From assembly GCF_963576545.1 (NCBI RefSeq), contig NC_083651.1, forward strand, positions 13,499,886 through 13,563,885: DNA of 64,000 nt, in the 5' to 3' direction. Below the pieces are notes generated by a model that had not been told where the DNA came from, searched no databases, and was given only the letters and a program-made list of their open reading frames with translations. This document shows, one piece after another, positions 47,995 through 61,783 of the stretch. A program made the translations under genes and the position numbers. Position 1 is the stretch's first letter; each line of letters begins with the position of its first letter. This DNA is from Limanda limanda. Lineage: Eukaryota; Chordata; Actinopteri; Pleuronectiformes; Pleuronectidae.

Positions 47995-48066
47995 ATGCTG
48001 CGACCGTCCGGCGTCCTGTTCCTGCTGGCGGCTTTCTGCTGCAGCGTGGACCCGACACAGGCTGAG
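47995..48066 (+). CDS. Partner type IV collagen gene, coding exon 1 (signal peptide only), probably alpha1/3/5 class
   Basis: ATG with A at -3 opens 24 codons: MLRPSGVLFLLAAFCCSVDP, then TQAE. This is a typical secretory signal with a hydrophobic core, ending in phase 0 at a GTGAGT donor. No collagen repeat is encoded here; identity rests on position, head-to-head with an alpha2-class chain, where the partner is always of the alpha1 class in vertebrates. If the neighbour is col4a4, this is col4a3. Alpha1-class genes likewise confine exon 1 to the signal peptide. I found no second exon before the window end. Confidence 0.75.
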
Positions 48067-48548
48067 GTGAGTGGACCAAGGTCTTCAGATAGTTTCAGGT
48101 TGTTTTATTGTGGAAAAAAAGTTAACATTTAAACTTTAACTAACTTTAAAACTTGGTTGAAGATTCTTCTAGTCTGTCCTCATGCGTAACAAGTCCTTCA
48201 CGTGTGTTTGCTGCCAACTCTAATATATATTCCAGTTTATTTTATTATATTTGTGATGGTGCCTAGTGACCAAACATGTGTTTTAGCATCACTCAGAGAA
48301 AACTCTTTATTCCAGATGTTTAAAGTTTTGAATTTATTATTGTGTGTGTGTGTGCGTGTATGTGTGTGTGTGTGTTTCTGTGGGGAGGGGGGTATTCCTT
48401 TTCACTGTGGTTGAGCTCTGTCATGTTGCTCTGAAAACTTTAGAGTTGAGCCTCTTCTCAGTTCAGCCTCTTTCACTTCTGCTAGAGAGGAGCAGAGGGA
48501 GACACACAGAGAAGGGAGAGGGTGGGGCCGAGAGCTCACAGTAGCTGG

Positions 48549-48565
48549 TGTGTGTGTGTGAGTGT

Positions 48566-48607
<42 letters not shown>
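48549..48607. repeat. TG microsatellite, imperfect
   Basis: About 59 bp of (TG)n with two interruptions, 0.5 kb into the partner gene's intron 1; another imperfect array is at 48342-48374. Confidence 0.9.
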
Positions 48608-48610
<3 letters not shown>

Positions 48611-51068
48611 ACACAGGAATGGTGAGGTGTGTGTGGTTAATCACTGGTATGTTTAGATAATTGAGTTTAATTCAAAACGTTTCATGAATGTTTCCCCTTA
48701 GAATAGACACAAACTGGCTTGCTTTCACTGTACAGACAGAATACTATTTCTAAACTACTATTTAGAAATCAAGGATCCAGAAGAAGTTTACTGTTCACAT
48801 TTCAAAGAATGTCCACTTCTGATTCAGTCTGAGAAAAGTGGAAAGAATATCAACCTCTCTGTCACTAAAATACGACTTAATTATTAATGATAATGAAAAT
48901 CGGATGCTGTTGTGGGAGTAATGATGAAACGGACATTTGTAATACTGGTTAGCTTGATTAGGATTCATTAGTTTTTCAGTCACATATAGGCCTGTGCCGA
49001 TCCTCTAGTTTCTGTTTCAATACAATTTCCTGTTTCTCAACCAGCTCGTTGACGATTTGAAGCATCAGTCTGAGACCTCTTCATCCACTGAGATTCTTCA
49101 AGTCAAAGCCTTCAGGTTCTTTAATTCTCTTTAGTGAGCAGTGACAATGTAGATCTGTGAACATGTCAGAGTTAGCTGCAGAGTGACAGTAAAATCCTAC
49201 CACTTTATTGAGTCGCCCTGTCCGGTTGGTGAAGGTGTCTGTGACAAGTACAGGTAACTGCGAACTTTGACCCAGGATGTGAGGGAAACAGAGGCAGCTG
49301 CCCAGATAGGCTCAGAGAAAGATTATCTTCATCCTTCCGATTAGATGTGGTGAATTAACAGCTCACAGCAACTTAATTCATTGTTAGGGTAGTTAGTGCT
49401 CATTGGGATAACTCAGCTATATTTGAATATGTTACCTGAACGTCACTGTTACCCAAATCTTGTTGAAAGATCTTAGTTAAAGTGGAGAAAAAAAGCTTCA
49501 GTCCCAAGTCTCACCTGACAACTGAAACAATTTAGAGACTCAACAAAGTGTACGATCCTGAATGTTGAGATTCAGCCTTGTTGGACGTTCTGTAGAGATG
49601 TACTGAAGTGTTCAGATTCCTCTGAGCAGCTCGTCGTTGCATGTGGGGCTTTATTCTAAAAGTGTGGGTGGAGTTTCCAGTGGAAACATCTCTTGCACCA
49701 GAGTCTCTCACACTGGAGCAAACATCACTGTGCTCTATGAAGTGTGAAGACAGGGAGGGTTCATCATTTTGTACTATTGCACTATGTGTGATGTTTCAGA
49801 GAAAAGAAACACCTCACTAGGGACCCTGAGTTTCTCCATCTAAAGGATATATTTTTGGCTGCGATGGGTTCTAACTGCTAGATGTCGTCATCAAGCGCCA
49901 ACAAAAAAACGTATGGAGAAACAGATTCAGGATAATGGCTGCACGTGTCGACTCAAGAATGAGATCTATACAAGTGGCTTCGAGTTCCCTTTCCCCAGAT
50001 GTTTTATCTCCAAAACAATCATTATTCACTTCATTGCTCACAATGATCTCCGCCCTTGTGAGCTTTGATTCAGGGATGTGGGTGCATGGAGGTGGATGAT
50101 CCAACATATCAGGTTAAACAAAGCAACAACTTTCCTCCATCCTGGATTTCGAAACAGAAACACGAGACAGACACAGGACATCTGGACTGAGGAGACCAGA
50201 GGGGGTGTATATCTGGAGAACATCTCATCACGAAAATGATGGAAATGTTGAAATCTTACTTACAAACACACAAACAAAAAGCAAATGGACAGGGGATGAA
50301 AATGGAACTTTCTTGACACAGAAACATTTGAGTATTTCAACACACTAAAATGACAGAAACCATCTTTGAGAGGAAATAACTTGACATTAGACTTTTTAGT
50401 TTGGCCCGTGTCCCGTGCACTAACATGGTGGATTTATTAATTCCAGTATTTGCCTCATGTTTCCCATCCCCCCATGGGAGGTGCTGAACAGGACGTCTGA
50501 GAACCTGTCTGGAGCTTTCATCCGTCCAAAGCGGCACAGTCACGCCCTCATCACTTACATCCAGAGCAGTGACACAGATATATCATTGGCTGAAATTCAA
50601 TCGTATTTGAAGCTTTATTTAATATCTCCTTGCTTGTCTGACCTGCTCATTCATACATTTGAAGCTGGGATCCGAGATGAATGTTTAGATCATGTCCCTG
50701 TGTTTATGTATTCTCTATCTCTGTGTACACAGAGATGTGATGTTGATGGAGTATCGCAACCTCCTGTTTGGGTTCCTTCATAATCAGTGGAGCCTAACAA
50801 GGGTCAGGAGTGAATACACAGTATAAACAACTCACGGTCCAACCATAATTCATGCGACCCAACTGTGATATCCAAAGTGTAGAACGGGTCAGGACAACTT
50901 TATTTAAGGACGAAGCAACATGTTAATATTCACGTAGAACTTTGCTCCTGATTTTTTTCCTCCTCATCATTTGAGCCTGAGGGAGTTTCTCCACTGTTTG
51001 GAGTTGTTCTCCCTTGACGGCAATTTAATCTGGTCAGAGTGAGTCATCTGTAATTCTTAGAGGAACAT

Positions 51069-51098
51069 GAGGAGGAGGAGGAGGAGGAGGAGGAAGAA
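51069..51098. repeat. GAG trinucleotide repeat
   Basis: About nine GAG units in intron 1 of the partner gene. Confidence 0.85.
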
Positions 51099-53515
51099 GG
51101 TCAGATTAGCAGATTCCTGGAGTGAGAGTTTGTGTGTGGGATGTTGGACAAATGGTTTGGGAGAGGCGGTCACTGGTGGGAGAGAAGAACCTCTCCGTGC
51201 TGCCAGGTTCCTGCTACCGGCTTGGCCATGCTGTTCCAGGACGGGATGAACCCCCCAGGGAGGATGAGCGCAACTCCGAGAGCCCTTAATCCTCATTCGC
51301 CCCGAGGAATGTGTGTGTATTGTTGGTTGAAAGCTGAGAATCATGATGGAGACTTGGCCCTGTTGGTGCTGCGGCCCAAAGTGCAGACAAGGCCTGTTGT
51401 TTGGTCTAGGCCTGATCCTGTTGTCCACGACCTCTTCCCTGACACCTCCCACAGAGACAACAGCTGACCCTGTCACTCTGTCGCTGGCCACCAACCAAGC
51501 GGGCACCCTGGGAAGACACAACCTGCCCTGACCCCTGGTCCCCAGGCCCGTAAAAATGCCTACATTTGGAAGAGATGGGATTGTGTGCGTCTCTGTATTT
51601 TGACAGGCATCTCTTAAGTCTTCTCTGACCTTGATACTCAAGTGGTGTGGCAGGTATGCCCCCCTTTCCTCCTGTGTGTGTTTTCACTGTGTGTGCCAAG
51701 TAAGGAGAGGATTAAATGCTTATTAAACACGGTAAAGCCCCTCTCAGATTCCCTGTGGCCCAAGCATCATTTCATTCAGAATTGCGTTACACTTCCTGTT
51801 TCTTAAACATCAAACCCCCTTTTTTCCCACCAAAAAGCTTTCACTCCGTAATTAACCCGAGTGTTACCCTCGATATCGGTTTCTCCCCGGGGGTGTAGTG
51901 TTATGGAAGAAAGTGCGATTTGGCCATTTAACTGTGAAATTGGTGAGTCATAAATGTCACTTGCGGGTTTGGACAGAGAGATGGTGTAATAGATACGTCT
52001 CTCTTACGCGGAGGTGGGAGGTGGGGAGTGATGGAGATGGGAGGCTGCGCTAGAGGGGAGATGATGAGGGGGAGGTGATGAGGTTAGGAACCCCAGAAGT
52101 GGAAGAATGTGTGTCGGAGCCAGAGATGACACCCCGTAACAAATCTTTAAGTCTCAAGCTCTGGTCCTGGACCGTGTACTTCCACCCGCTGCTGCCACGG
52201 AGGATAATGAAGACAGTGATGATGGTGTCATTGGATTAACAGCTTTTATTGGGCCTGTAAAGTGAAGAGTAAAGTTCTGGCTTTGTTTCCCTCAGCTGTT
52301 CTCTGTTAGTTGTAAAAGCTTTTTAAAAGAACACGTGCGATACTTCTTGAATCGTATTTCGGCAACGTTTCCACGGAATGCTTGATTGGTTTACTGAAAC
52401 CCTCTTATATATTATATTTGAGTTCTGTGGTTATTTTGTGTGTCTGTGTTTGTGTGACTTGTGTTAAGATAAGTTGATAAATTGCTGGATTCAGAGATCT
52501 GGAGAAGATGAAGGTTTCAGTTAGTCTCTTATGAAAACAATTCACTACATACATAAGTCTTTACAGTTGAGCCTTTCTCTAAATCTTTGGTTATTTTTCT
52601 TAAAGCTAAACCTGGAAATTGTCCTCAACCAATCAGGTTTGATCTATGTGTGACGACATAAGCTTCTCCAAACATATGGGGTTCCCTGGCTCTCAACAGG
52701 TTTAAAGTGGAATTCTGGTTTCTTTCACCCTGGTCCCTATGTCTCTGTAACTGCAGATTGTCTGTACTCCTCTTACCTAAGATTGAGTTTTTGTATACGT
52801 TGTTTTATGAATGTGGGTGTGTGACTGAATGACGCTTGAAAAAACCTTTGGAATTGGTCCAGTTGATCCATGACCCAGTGATAGTGGCTCCAATTTGATC
52901 TTATGGGGAAACTATAAACAACGATAAAATACACTTTAAAAGACTCAAGTTGTTATTCTGGAACTTTGCTAAGAGTTTGGCAACATCACACACATCTCGC
53001 TCCAAGTTGAGAAATACTGGAGTTCCCGTTTAATATGACATAAACACAGCAGAGAGCAAGGTCTTTAAATGTGGCCTCACTCGGAATCCCAGATTTTAGG
53101 ATAAACTTCCTCTGGTTGTAAATAACAAGCATTCTCACATCACAAGACAAGATCAGAAAAATAAGGCCTCACATGCTACACATCTGGTAATATGTCCCTA
53201 CAATCGCTTATATGATCTTCGGTCACACATATTTATCTCAGTGAAGATGAGCTGATAAGGAGAGAGAGTAAAGGAGAAGGTGGGTTTATGTGTGGAGAGG
53301 GTGACTGATGGCTTTAGTGATGGCAGATTGAGCCACGCGGAATGCAGGGAATGATCTTAGATATGAGCCGGTCTAAAGTTTCATATATGTCCAATTAAAA
53401 GGTGAATGTGTCATATGTGGTGTCTTTTGGCTTCAGATGAAAGGAGACTATTCCGTTTTCTCTCAGGTAACCATGACGGTGATGTCTTAACTAAAGTAGT
53501 CTGGTTTATAACCTT

Positions 53516-53950
53516 CTTCTTCATCTCACCTCAGCTATAGAGTAATTTTTTAATTTCTACCAGACATGGCAGGACTGGACTGTTATTGCACTCAATTAAC
53601 AGCGGAGGTGGAATAATAGAAATAGCAGGAAGTGAGTCCGACCCCAGTGAGACTTTGGTCCATTAAATTATGTCCCGTCTGTAAATATTGGTTATTTTTC
53701 TTCAAGCTAAACCAGGAAACTGTTTATTCTCATCTCATCCGATCAATGGTTAAAGGGGAAATTCTTAAATTTCCCACCTGGACTCGATGTTCATCTCACT
53801 GCTGATCCTCCTTATTACTCTTCATCAACCTGACCTAGAGTTACTTTTTAATTTGTAACAGACATGGTTGTACTGGAGTGTTATTGCACAAAATGAACAG
53901 CGGAGGTGGACTGATAGAAAAAGCAGATAGTGAGTCAGACCTTGCTGTAA
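53516..53950. repeat. Local duplication with a period of about 298 bp
   Basis: Segments around 53530-53640 and 53826-53945 share AGACATGG..GACTGGA.TGTTATTGCAC and AACAGCGGAGGTGGA, with many scattered differences. A related block (TTGGTTATTTTTCTT.AAGCT) also occurs at 52587 and 53689. Confidence 0.6.
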
Positions 53951-54599
53951 TTCAGAGGAGCTGAGAGTGCCTGTGCATCCAAACCTGGACCCTTGATCCA
54001 CTTTCCAGGAGGAACAGATGCTTTATTCATCTCCTCCTGTGTTGCTCTTTATTCGGCTACGCTCTGTTCACTCGCAGCACTATGACAATTGTTCATTTAC
54101 GAAGCTGTTCTTTTACTTCATTCCCAAGTAATAAAGAATAAGTCCTAATCAGATAAGTTTGAGTAGGAACTAAGCTGCGCCGGTCACGTGATGCGACTCA
54201 CACCAGGAGACGAGGAAATCATTCAATGCATAGCGGGGTCTATAGGGGTAGATTATGTTATTTCCAGCTGATACTCTGTTGTCAGCGTCTCTAAAGCCTC
54301 AGGGCGGTGAAACACGTTAGTTACAGTCACTCTATATGTTCAGACGGTAGTAATGGCGGTGTTGGAGATAAGGCCTGATGTGGAAACAGGAGAACAATAG
54401 AGGGCAGCTCTGTCCATTGCATATAAGCTTAAGTGTGTGTGCTCTGTTAATGGGGCTAAAGGGTTCAATTATCCATTAGTTTGCTTGGAAGTGAAAGGCT
54501 GGGCTAAGAGCTGTCTTACTCTGGTCCCTGGGATTTCTCACATTCATTCTTAATAGAGCCTATATGGATTGTGGAGGCCAATACTGATATTGAGGAGTA

Positions 54600-54850
54600 A
54601 AACATTTCCAATACCGATCCGCTTATATATTTGACACCATATGCCACACACCCATAGATATTAATCCCCTTGACAAATGCAAATCTCGCAATATTAATCA
54701 AAATGAAAAAGTCCTGCGTATGCCCCCTGATCTTGATCAACACCTTTTCCCTGATTGATACGGCATCCTTCAACCAAGTTTTGTGGGAATCTGGTTTGTA
54801 ACTTTTACATAATCCTGCTTACAAGCATGAAAATCCACCAAACAAATAAA
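54600..54850 (-). repeat. Dispersed repeat family, copy 3
   Basis: On the minus strand, AGCAGGATTATGTAAAAGTT, ATTCCCACAAAACTTGGTTG and TTAATATCTATGGGTGTGTG follow in the same order as in the 30.6-30.9 kb copy. Confidence 0.5.
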
Positions 54851-56619
54851 TGGACCGTAGTTAAACTATAGGGTTAAGAACTATATATAGAAAGAATTCT
54901 AAAATACAACCAATATAGAGCTTGGAATAAGAAAATGAACGATTTTTAATGCAAATATTTTCTGTGTTGTTTCTTTAGCTAAATAAAAGCTTTCATATTG
55001 GCAGAGATTCACAACGACACCAATAATATGTCTCAAGCTGTAATCTTTTCAAGCTGTGATGATATGAATAATAGGGGTATTCCTTCTTTGAGTCAACAAC
55101 ATCATCGTATGTGCAGCGTACATACATGGAAAAGCCTTCGTTCAAACATGCACACACACTCTCTGGATATGTAAACTCCCAGAAGACTAGTGTCACCTCA
55201 TATAACAGTGATGGTCTTTATGTCAATGTCAGACTCACATACCAGGTGCTTCCATGTAACGTGTGAATGTTAGAGACGGAGGTAAAAAAAAAAAAAAAGT
55301 CTTCTCTGAGTTTGCGTGAGAGAATTCCAGGTTGGACATATTCGGTTGGTGCTCGTGTCACAGAGGTCACTGCTTGTCTTCACGTGCTGACGTTATTCCC
55401 AGATACCAGAGCACTCTTGAGAGAGACGCGAAGGCTGACCCAACCCCTTCTTGTCTTTGTGAGCATAAAAGGCAAGGAAGAGGCCTTCCTCCTCGCAGAA
55501 AGAATGGCTTCCTCTGTCCCACATCCTGTGGCACAGTGCAGCATATTCACAGAGGAGCCACGGGCAGCGGTGAAGCACTTAGAGCTCTGCAGCCGCACAA
55601 GTGAGCTCAGCTGGCTCTTTCTCAGAGAAAACAAAACGTCTTCCGTCTCTCTGTTTCCACCAGCCGCTGATTTTCTCTCTCTCTCTGGCCCAATACCTGA
55701 TTGGTTCTCCGAGAAAAAGTATTTTTACTGTCATATTTGATTCCTAAGCCAAAAACCACGGCAGCTGCAAACAAGAGAAAGAAGGGCAGAGGTATTGGGA
55801 GCTTTGGATTTGACGTTTGTGTTTATTCGTCGAACTCGGACCGATCCTGTTCCTGTGGGATTGTTGAGGAATGTTTTTCTTTTTCCACTGTTTGTTCACT
55901 GTTTCACTGTTTTTATATTGTAGAACAATAACCTCCCAGACCACTGATGTGTGGGCAAGTTAACAGAGTTTCAGCACACAAATCAAAAAGGCCCACAATA
56001 AACTGCTGCAGTGAGATTAATCTTACAGCACCAGATTCGTCTTGTTAGATTTTCAGTTTTGCACATCTTCTTCATTTTAGAGCTAAAAAAGTGTGTTTCA
56101 TCCTGAGCACTGAGCTTCAGAATGAGACATGTGCAGGTCTGTTTGCGCTGTAATTGGAGCCGTAAAGTTCCATCTAAGACCAAGAGATTAGCGGGAATCA
56201 GGCTTAATTTGTTAACATGGTGACATTTTGTCCACCCACATGAATGCTGAGGAAGAGCCGAGTTATCAAGATGACCCCTAAATTGAAAGCTCTGTTTGAA
56301 GGTCTAAATCCCCTCTAATGGCCTGTACAGAGGTCACAGGTCAACAGGACGAGCCAGCGGGGGTCATGTAACCGGGGATGCTGACAGACTGGTTGATCAA
56401 GACAGGTCACGGACCTCTGTAATCTTTGGCAGGGGTGTTGTATAGGATCATTTAGAGGCAATGTGATGTGGAATTTGCTTGATTGCAGTTGAGTGAAGGT
56501 TGGCCAGTTTACTTCTGTTGAACGGTTGTCCACAAAACTCGTTGGATGGATCCACTATGGGTCAGAGATGAATCGGTGGAGTTTAGGTTCAAATCCAAAT
56601 CAGGGGGCGGATTGAGGAG

Positions 56620-56790
56620 TTGTTTTTCTTTTCTACATTTTCACAGAATTGCCAGAAATCCTTCTTGGGTTCTGATTAAATAAAATCTGATACATTTGCT
56701 GAACATATCTATGAATTTGTGAAATGTGGTGCAGCTTGATTGACTTCAAGGGGACTGTGCGGCGTGTCTTCTGTAGGCGACAGTGAGCGA
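56620..56790 (+). repeat. Dispersed repeat family, copy 4
   Basis: CATATCTATGAATTTGTGAA, then ATGTGGTGCAGCTTGATTGA, matching the distal part of the 30.6-30.9 kb copy. Confidence 0.45.
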
Positions 56791-57283
56791 TCAGCAGTTT
56801 TCCTCCGTCAGACTGGACTTGCTCCGCCGGCAACTTGAAGCTCAGCCAGTTATAACACAGTGCCAACCAGCAGGTCCTGAGAAACTCTTTAAAACACTTT
56901 TCCCATTTCCTGAGTTAATTTTACGTGTGAGAATTCCTGAGTGGACTGTTAACATCTCGCCGCACATGCCTGTGCAATGTTCCTGGCCCCTGTCGCATGT
57001 CTGCTGACATGTTGAGCAACTCCTGCGGTCCCAGTGGACGAGCCGTGTGTTCGCTGGTGTGTCAACAGATGGACAGCAGAATGACTGTAGGCTCATGTTC
57101 ATGTTTGATCCCAGTGAGGGAAACCTTAGGCGTAGACCTGCATCATGTTGATTGTGGATGATGTATCTGATGCAGTGATTCTTACAAACTTTCCTACTTT
57201 GAGCCCCAGGACACATTAACCTGGTCATGCATGAGCACACTGGTGACTGATTAGTGCATTTGTTCATTCTGTGTGTATGTGTA

Positions 57284-57389
<106 letters not shown>

Positions 57390-60300
57390 CTCATACTCCC
57401 ACTCACTTCACATATATTTTCTTACAATCTTAGATTTTCTCAGGGATAAAAAAAAGTGTAGGTTCTGCCTCCATGAATCCCACTAGGATTTTCTCAGTGT
57501 CTGGTTTTCATTTTTATGTTTGTGTTTATATCCATTGCATGTGTGTGTGTGCATGTGTACAGCTCTCAGCCGATGCATCTGCTTTTGGTTACAGAAACCC
57601 TAAATTATTTCTATTTGGCAAATGAATACCTGCTGCCTGCAGCTAGAACAGAACATGTTTTACATCACGTTGGTCTCAGCAAATAAGTGCTACAGGACTC
57701 CTTAAATAAAGGAAACACTAAACACATCCCTGTGTTATTGTAAAATGTATATATAATACATCAGCAGGTATAGAGGGCTTTGAATCTGGCCTTGGGTTCC
57801 TCTGGAGACCTCATGTGAAACCACACTACTTTGTGTCCTCTGGATGTTTTTGGCATTTGTTAATGGAAAAGTTCAAAATTTTGGGAAATTACAGGAATAA
57901 GCTTTTTTGCCTTGAGTTAAAGGAGAAGAGAGATCATATTTTTCTAATATGAAACTTCTGCAGGCTAACTTAACTTACCACAAAAACTGGAAAACTGTTA
58001 CACTTTGATGGAAGGCAGGAGTCTTCTATAAATTAATAAAATATCTGTGTTAAACATGACTTGAATGCATTGAAAGGAAGAGAATGTGAAATATATTTAT
58101 AGCTCACAGGAGTCCTTAATATGAAAACTGGGTTTGGCTTATTTCGGAATCTGAAACACGCTGCCTCACATCGTGCTGTTCCAGTTTGTGCACGTGCCGC
58201 TCATTCTCACACAGACACACACTCATGCTTGTTTACAGAGCAAGTTGCACCAGGATCCTCGTTTTCCAAGTAAGGCAGTCTGACCAGAAATATTCTCCTG
58301 TCCTCCTCCACCTCCGTTCTTTCATCCCAGCCTCTCAGGACCAGAGAAGGCCAGGAATGTCAGAGCAGTTCCACCCCGCTCATTCTCAATACAATTATCT
58401 CTCCTCCTCCACTTATCTTTCATCATTTCTTTTTTTATATGCTTATGTCTCTCTCCTGTTTCAGTCTGTAGCCGAGAACTGTTGACAGCATTGCGGTCAG
58501 TAGCACCTGATTAAAGGAAAGGGAAAAGCTCAAATAAATATTCACAGAGACACTGACTTATGACCTTATTCCATTTATATTTCAATGAGCATATGAATTG
58601 TGTAGGTTTGTGCGTTACCTTGTTTGTGCACATGTGCTTGTATTTATGCTGCTGCTGGTTTATCTGCTACAGGACAATGTGTTGCTGTATCTCCATGTGC
58701 TTTGTAACTGTCTCTTTTATTGCTGCTTAATGAGCCAAGTGAGATCACTGTGACGTTTATGGAGTAAAACTATCCTGATTGTCTCCATATGGAAGTTGTG
58801 ATCTGTGCTGTGTCTCTATGAAGTGACTTGCACGAGTTTAAACGTCCACGGTGATGTGATCAATTGACTGGAACGGAGCAGGATCCAGTTTGATGGCTCC
58901 TAATGTGGGTGCTGTAGATACGGCCTTGAAACATTACCTATCTGTGCAGGAAATGAGATTGACTTTAAAGGGGCACAGAAGCATGTGAAGTGTTTGACTC
59001 CCCTTGTTCACTGCAACTTGTCAATGAGGCTCACTCAATCTACACATGAATCCAGATGTTGATGGGAAAGTTCGGGGATGTGATCCATTCAGCGGAGTTG
59101 CACAGTGTTTACTGACGGGACACGAAAGCACAGTATCTCATCAGACGTCACAGAGAGAAACTAAATCAGCCAACTTAAATCAATACAATAGAAGACTGCT
59201 CAAAGCACAGAAGACAACAGTAAACACAAAGTAAAGTGAGGCAACAATTTGGTTGAATTGTGTACAGGGATATAATGACTCAGACTCTCAGACAGTTCTG
59301 AGATTTTTTTGATGAAAAGTCCAACGAGAAATCCAGGCAGCACATTTACCAATTATCTTCCCAGCTTTGTGGCTCAATATAAAACAATGTGCTGGCACTT
59401 GTTGGTGTAAAAGCCTGACTTCTGGAAATCAGAGTCAATTTCTTTTTCCATTTAGGGTCAGAAATAAAAGATTTTTGGCTTTATTAAACAAAGACAGGAA
59501 ACGGGATCAGAGAGTAGGGGGAGACATGCAGTAAATTAACATAAAGTAACGTTTAACATCTGATTTGTATTGTGATCGGAGAGCGAGAAGGAACAGAACC
59601 GAGACAGAAACAAAAACTCTTCCAGTGTCAGTTTGCACATGTTGGTATCATTGGGAAAATAATTTATAACCTATTCTTTAACCACATAGATAAATTCAGA
59701 TGTACTGATGAGAAGAAGCAATAATTTAACCATTCTTGATTAAAATGTTTAAAAACGACTCGACCTATGTTATATATTCTAGAGACTTTTGTACCGACAT
59801 TATCCAAAATGTTTCCAAACCCAAAGGAATCCCCAAATTTATTCAAGGTAATAGAACGTTTTATTTTGGTCGTTTTTTTACTGCGTCACACTCTCGGCCT
59901 CAAACAAGCTTCGACAAAGGAATAACACACTGTCTGCCAGTTAGCCTGTCGGATGTATTTTCTGTTAGCATCTGTACTTGATACATTAAATCATCTGTTA
60001 AAAGGATTTGTGCCTCAGTCGCATTGGGGAGATTTTCATCCCATGATCCCACACTGCTTCATCAAACTAGGTCATGTCTTATTGTTTCGATTGGGAGACT
60101 TAGCTGAAGTAACATATTGTACCTTTAACAAAACTCCAAAATACAAACTCCAAAACTACAAACAACAAGATGTTGGCATTTCACTCTGTAAAATCCATTA
60201 TCAATGTGGAAGGAAGGAACCTCCTCCACTTCCCCACCGCTGAAAAGATAAAACCGGGAGAAAACTCTCCAACAAAATCCTTTTCTCTGGCGATGTAGAT

Positions 60301-61783
60301 TTTCACACTATTTTGTAAAACCTTCTGCTTTGTTTTCTGATGTCAGCAAATGTTCCTCTGCTCTGATTCCTGATTAGAGTCACAACTTTGACTCATGACT
60401 GTAGTTAAAGATGTACAGAAGCCCTGAGAGACCAATTAAAGTGGGGGGTTATTTCGTCTTGTTCTTGCTCTTGTTCTTGTTCTTTTTCTTCTTGTTGTTG
60501 TTCTTCTTCTCTTCTCCTCCTTCAGGATAATTTCACTGTCACCTGACTTCCTAAAGCTTTTCTGACTGAACGCCTCACGTTGTTTGTTTGTTTTCCAATT
60601 AGGACACAATCCAGTTAGTACATAAAAAAACAGCATTTTTGCAATTCCACAGCTTGATCCCATGATTCTTTTGTGATAGCCGTTGTGTTGTCTTAAGGCT
60701 TTTATTGGCTATTATTCAACTGTGTGTATGGACTATGAATATACATGTGCAAAATGCGGAGAGGGATGTGAATGAACAAATCCTCCCACACTCACCACAG
60801 GGATTTATGAGATACTGGCTCAGCAGCGGTGGGAGGTTATGGCAGGAATGCGATGTCGTTCTGAGAAAAGGTCTGCAGATGACATTGAGCAGATGTTTGT
60901 GTGATCCTCATTTTCCCTAAACACAGAAGGAAAACCCAGTGAAACACCTACAGCTGTACATGTTCAGTAAATGTGGAGCACTACAGCTAAGGTGACATAT
61001 CTGCCCCTGTGTGGTAGCAATCGGTACTGCTGCAATTCTATTAGTGAAACCTGTGGTCAAAATGTGTGTATGTGTGTTTCACGCAAGGGAACACAATTGA
61101 GGAGACACTGAAGTACCCTTGTCATGTTTAGAGATTGGCTGGAACACATGAGGAGTGGATTTGCCCACTTTGCCAAGAAGAACAGATGCAGTGAGTCATG
61201 CAGCCACAGAAAGCTGAAGAGCAAACTGAGACTTTATTCTGCAGGCTGCAAAGAAAGAGACCCCCTGTTGGTTTGGGAAAAAACAGTTTCCTTGATAACA
61301 GCTAAAAAAATGTGCAAATTACTCTTTTCTCCTTTCCCCTCAATTGTTCAGCCTTTATGCAAAATGTAGTTAAGATGCCTCACGTCTGTAACAGGATGTT
61401 TCATGAGAAAAGCGAGGTCAGGAATGCACTTTGATTCTGCATGGTTACAGATATGGGGCTGAATTGATTGGTTGTAGAAAAGTTATTTAGCACGAAGGCC
61501 TGAGTCATTAACTGATCAGAGCCCAGAGAGCGGACCAACACTGAATCAGCATTGAATCAATGTAAATGCATCAACCAGATTATCACTGAATCAATGTTGA
61601 AATTTAGGGTTTATTTTATATCAGGTTTGCACCCTGAAGAGGATTTCAAAGACAAAAAGTGTTTCAGAAACAATTTACCAATCCTATCTTTAGGCCATCA
61701 TGAACAAGGAATCCTAAATGTGCTCAGAAAATGATCATTTGAACGTTGACATTTCTGTGACAATTGGGCAAAGTGTATCTGCT

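Noticed and set aside
51057..51641. Frame of 194 codons on the minus strand and overlapping plus-strand frames
   Set aside because: Several frames on both strands are open at once, as expected from GC-richer sequence. No domain is recognisable and no splice context makes a gene.
55267..55740. Frame of 157 codons on the plus strand
   Set aside because: Starts in a poly-A tract and encodes no recognisable domain. It lies inside the partner gene's intron 1.
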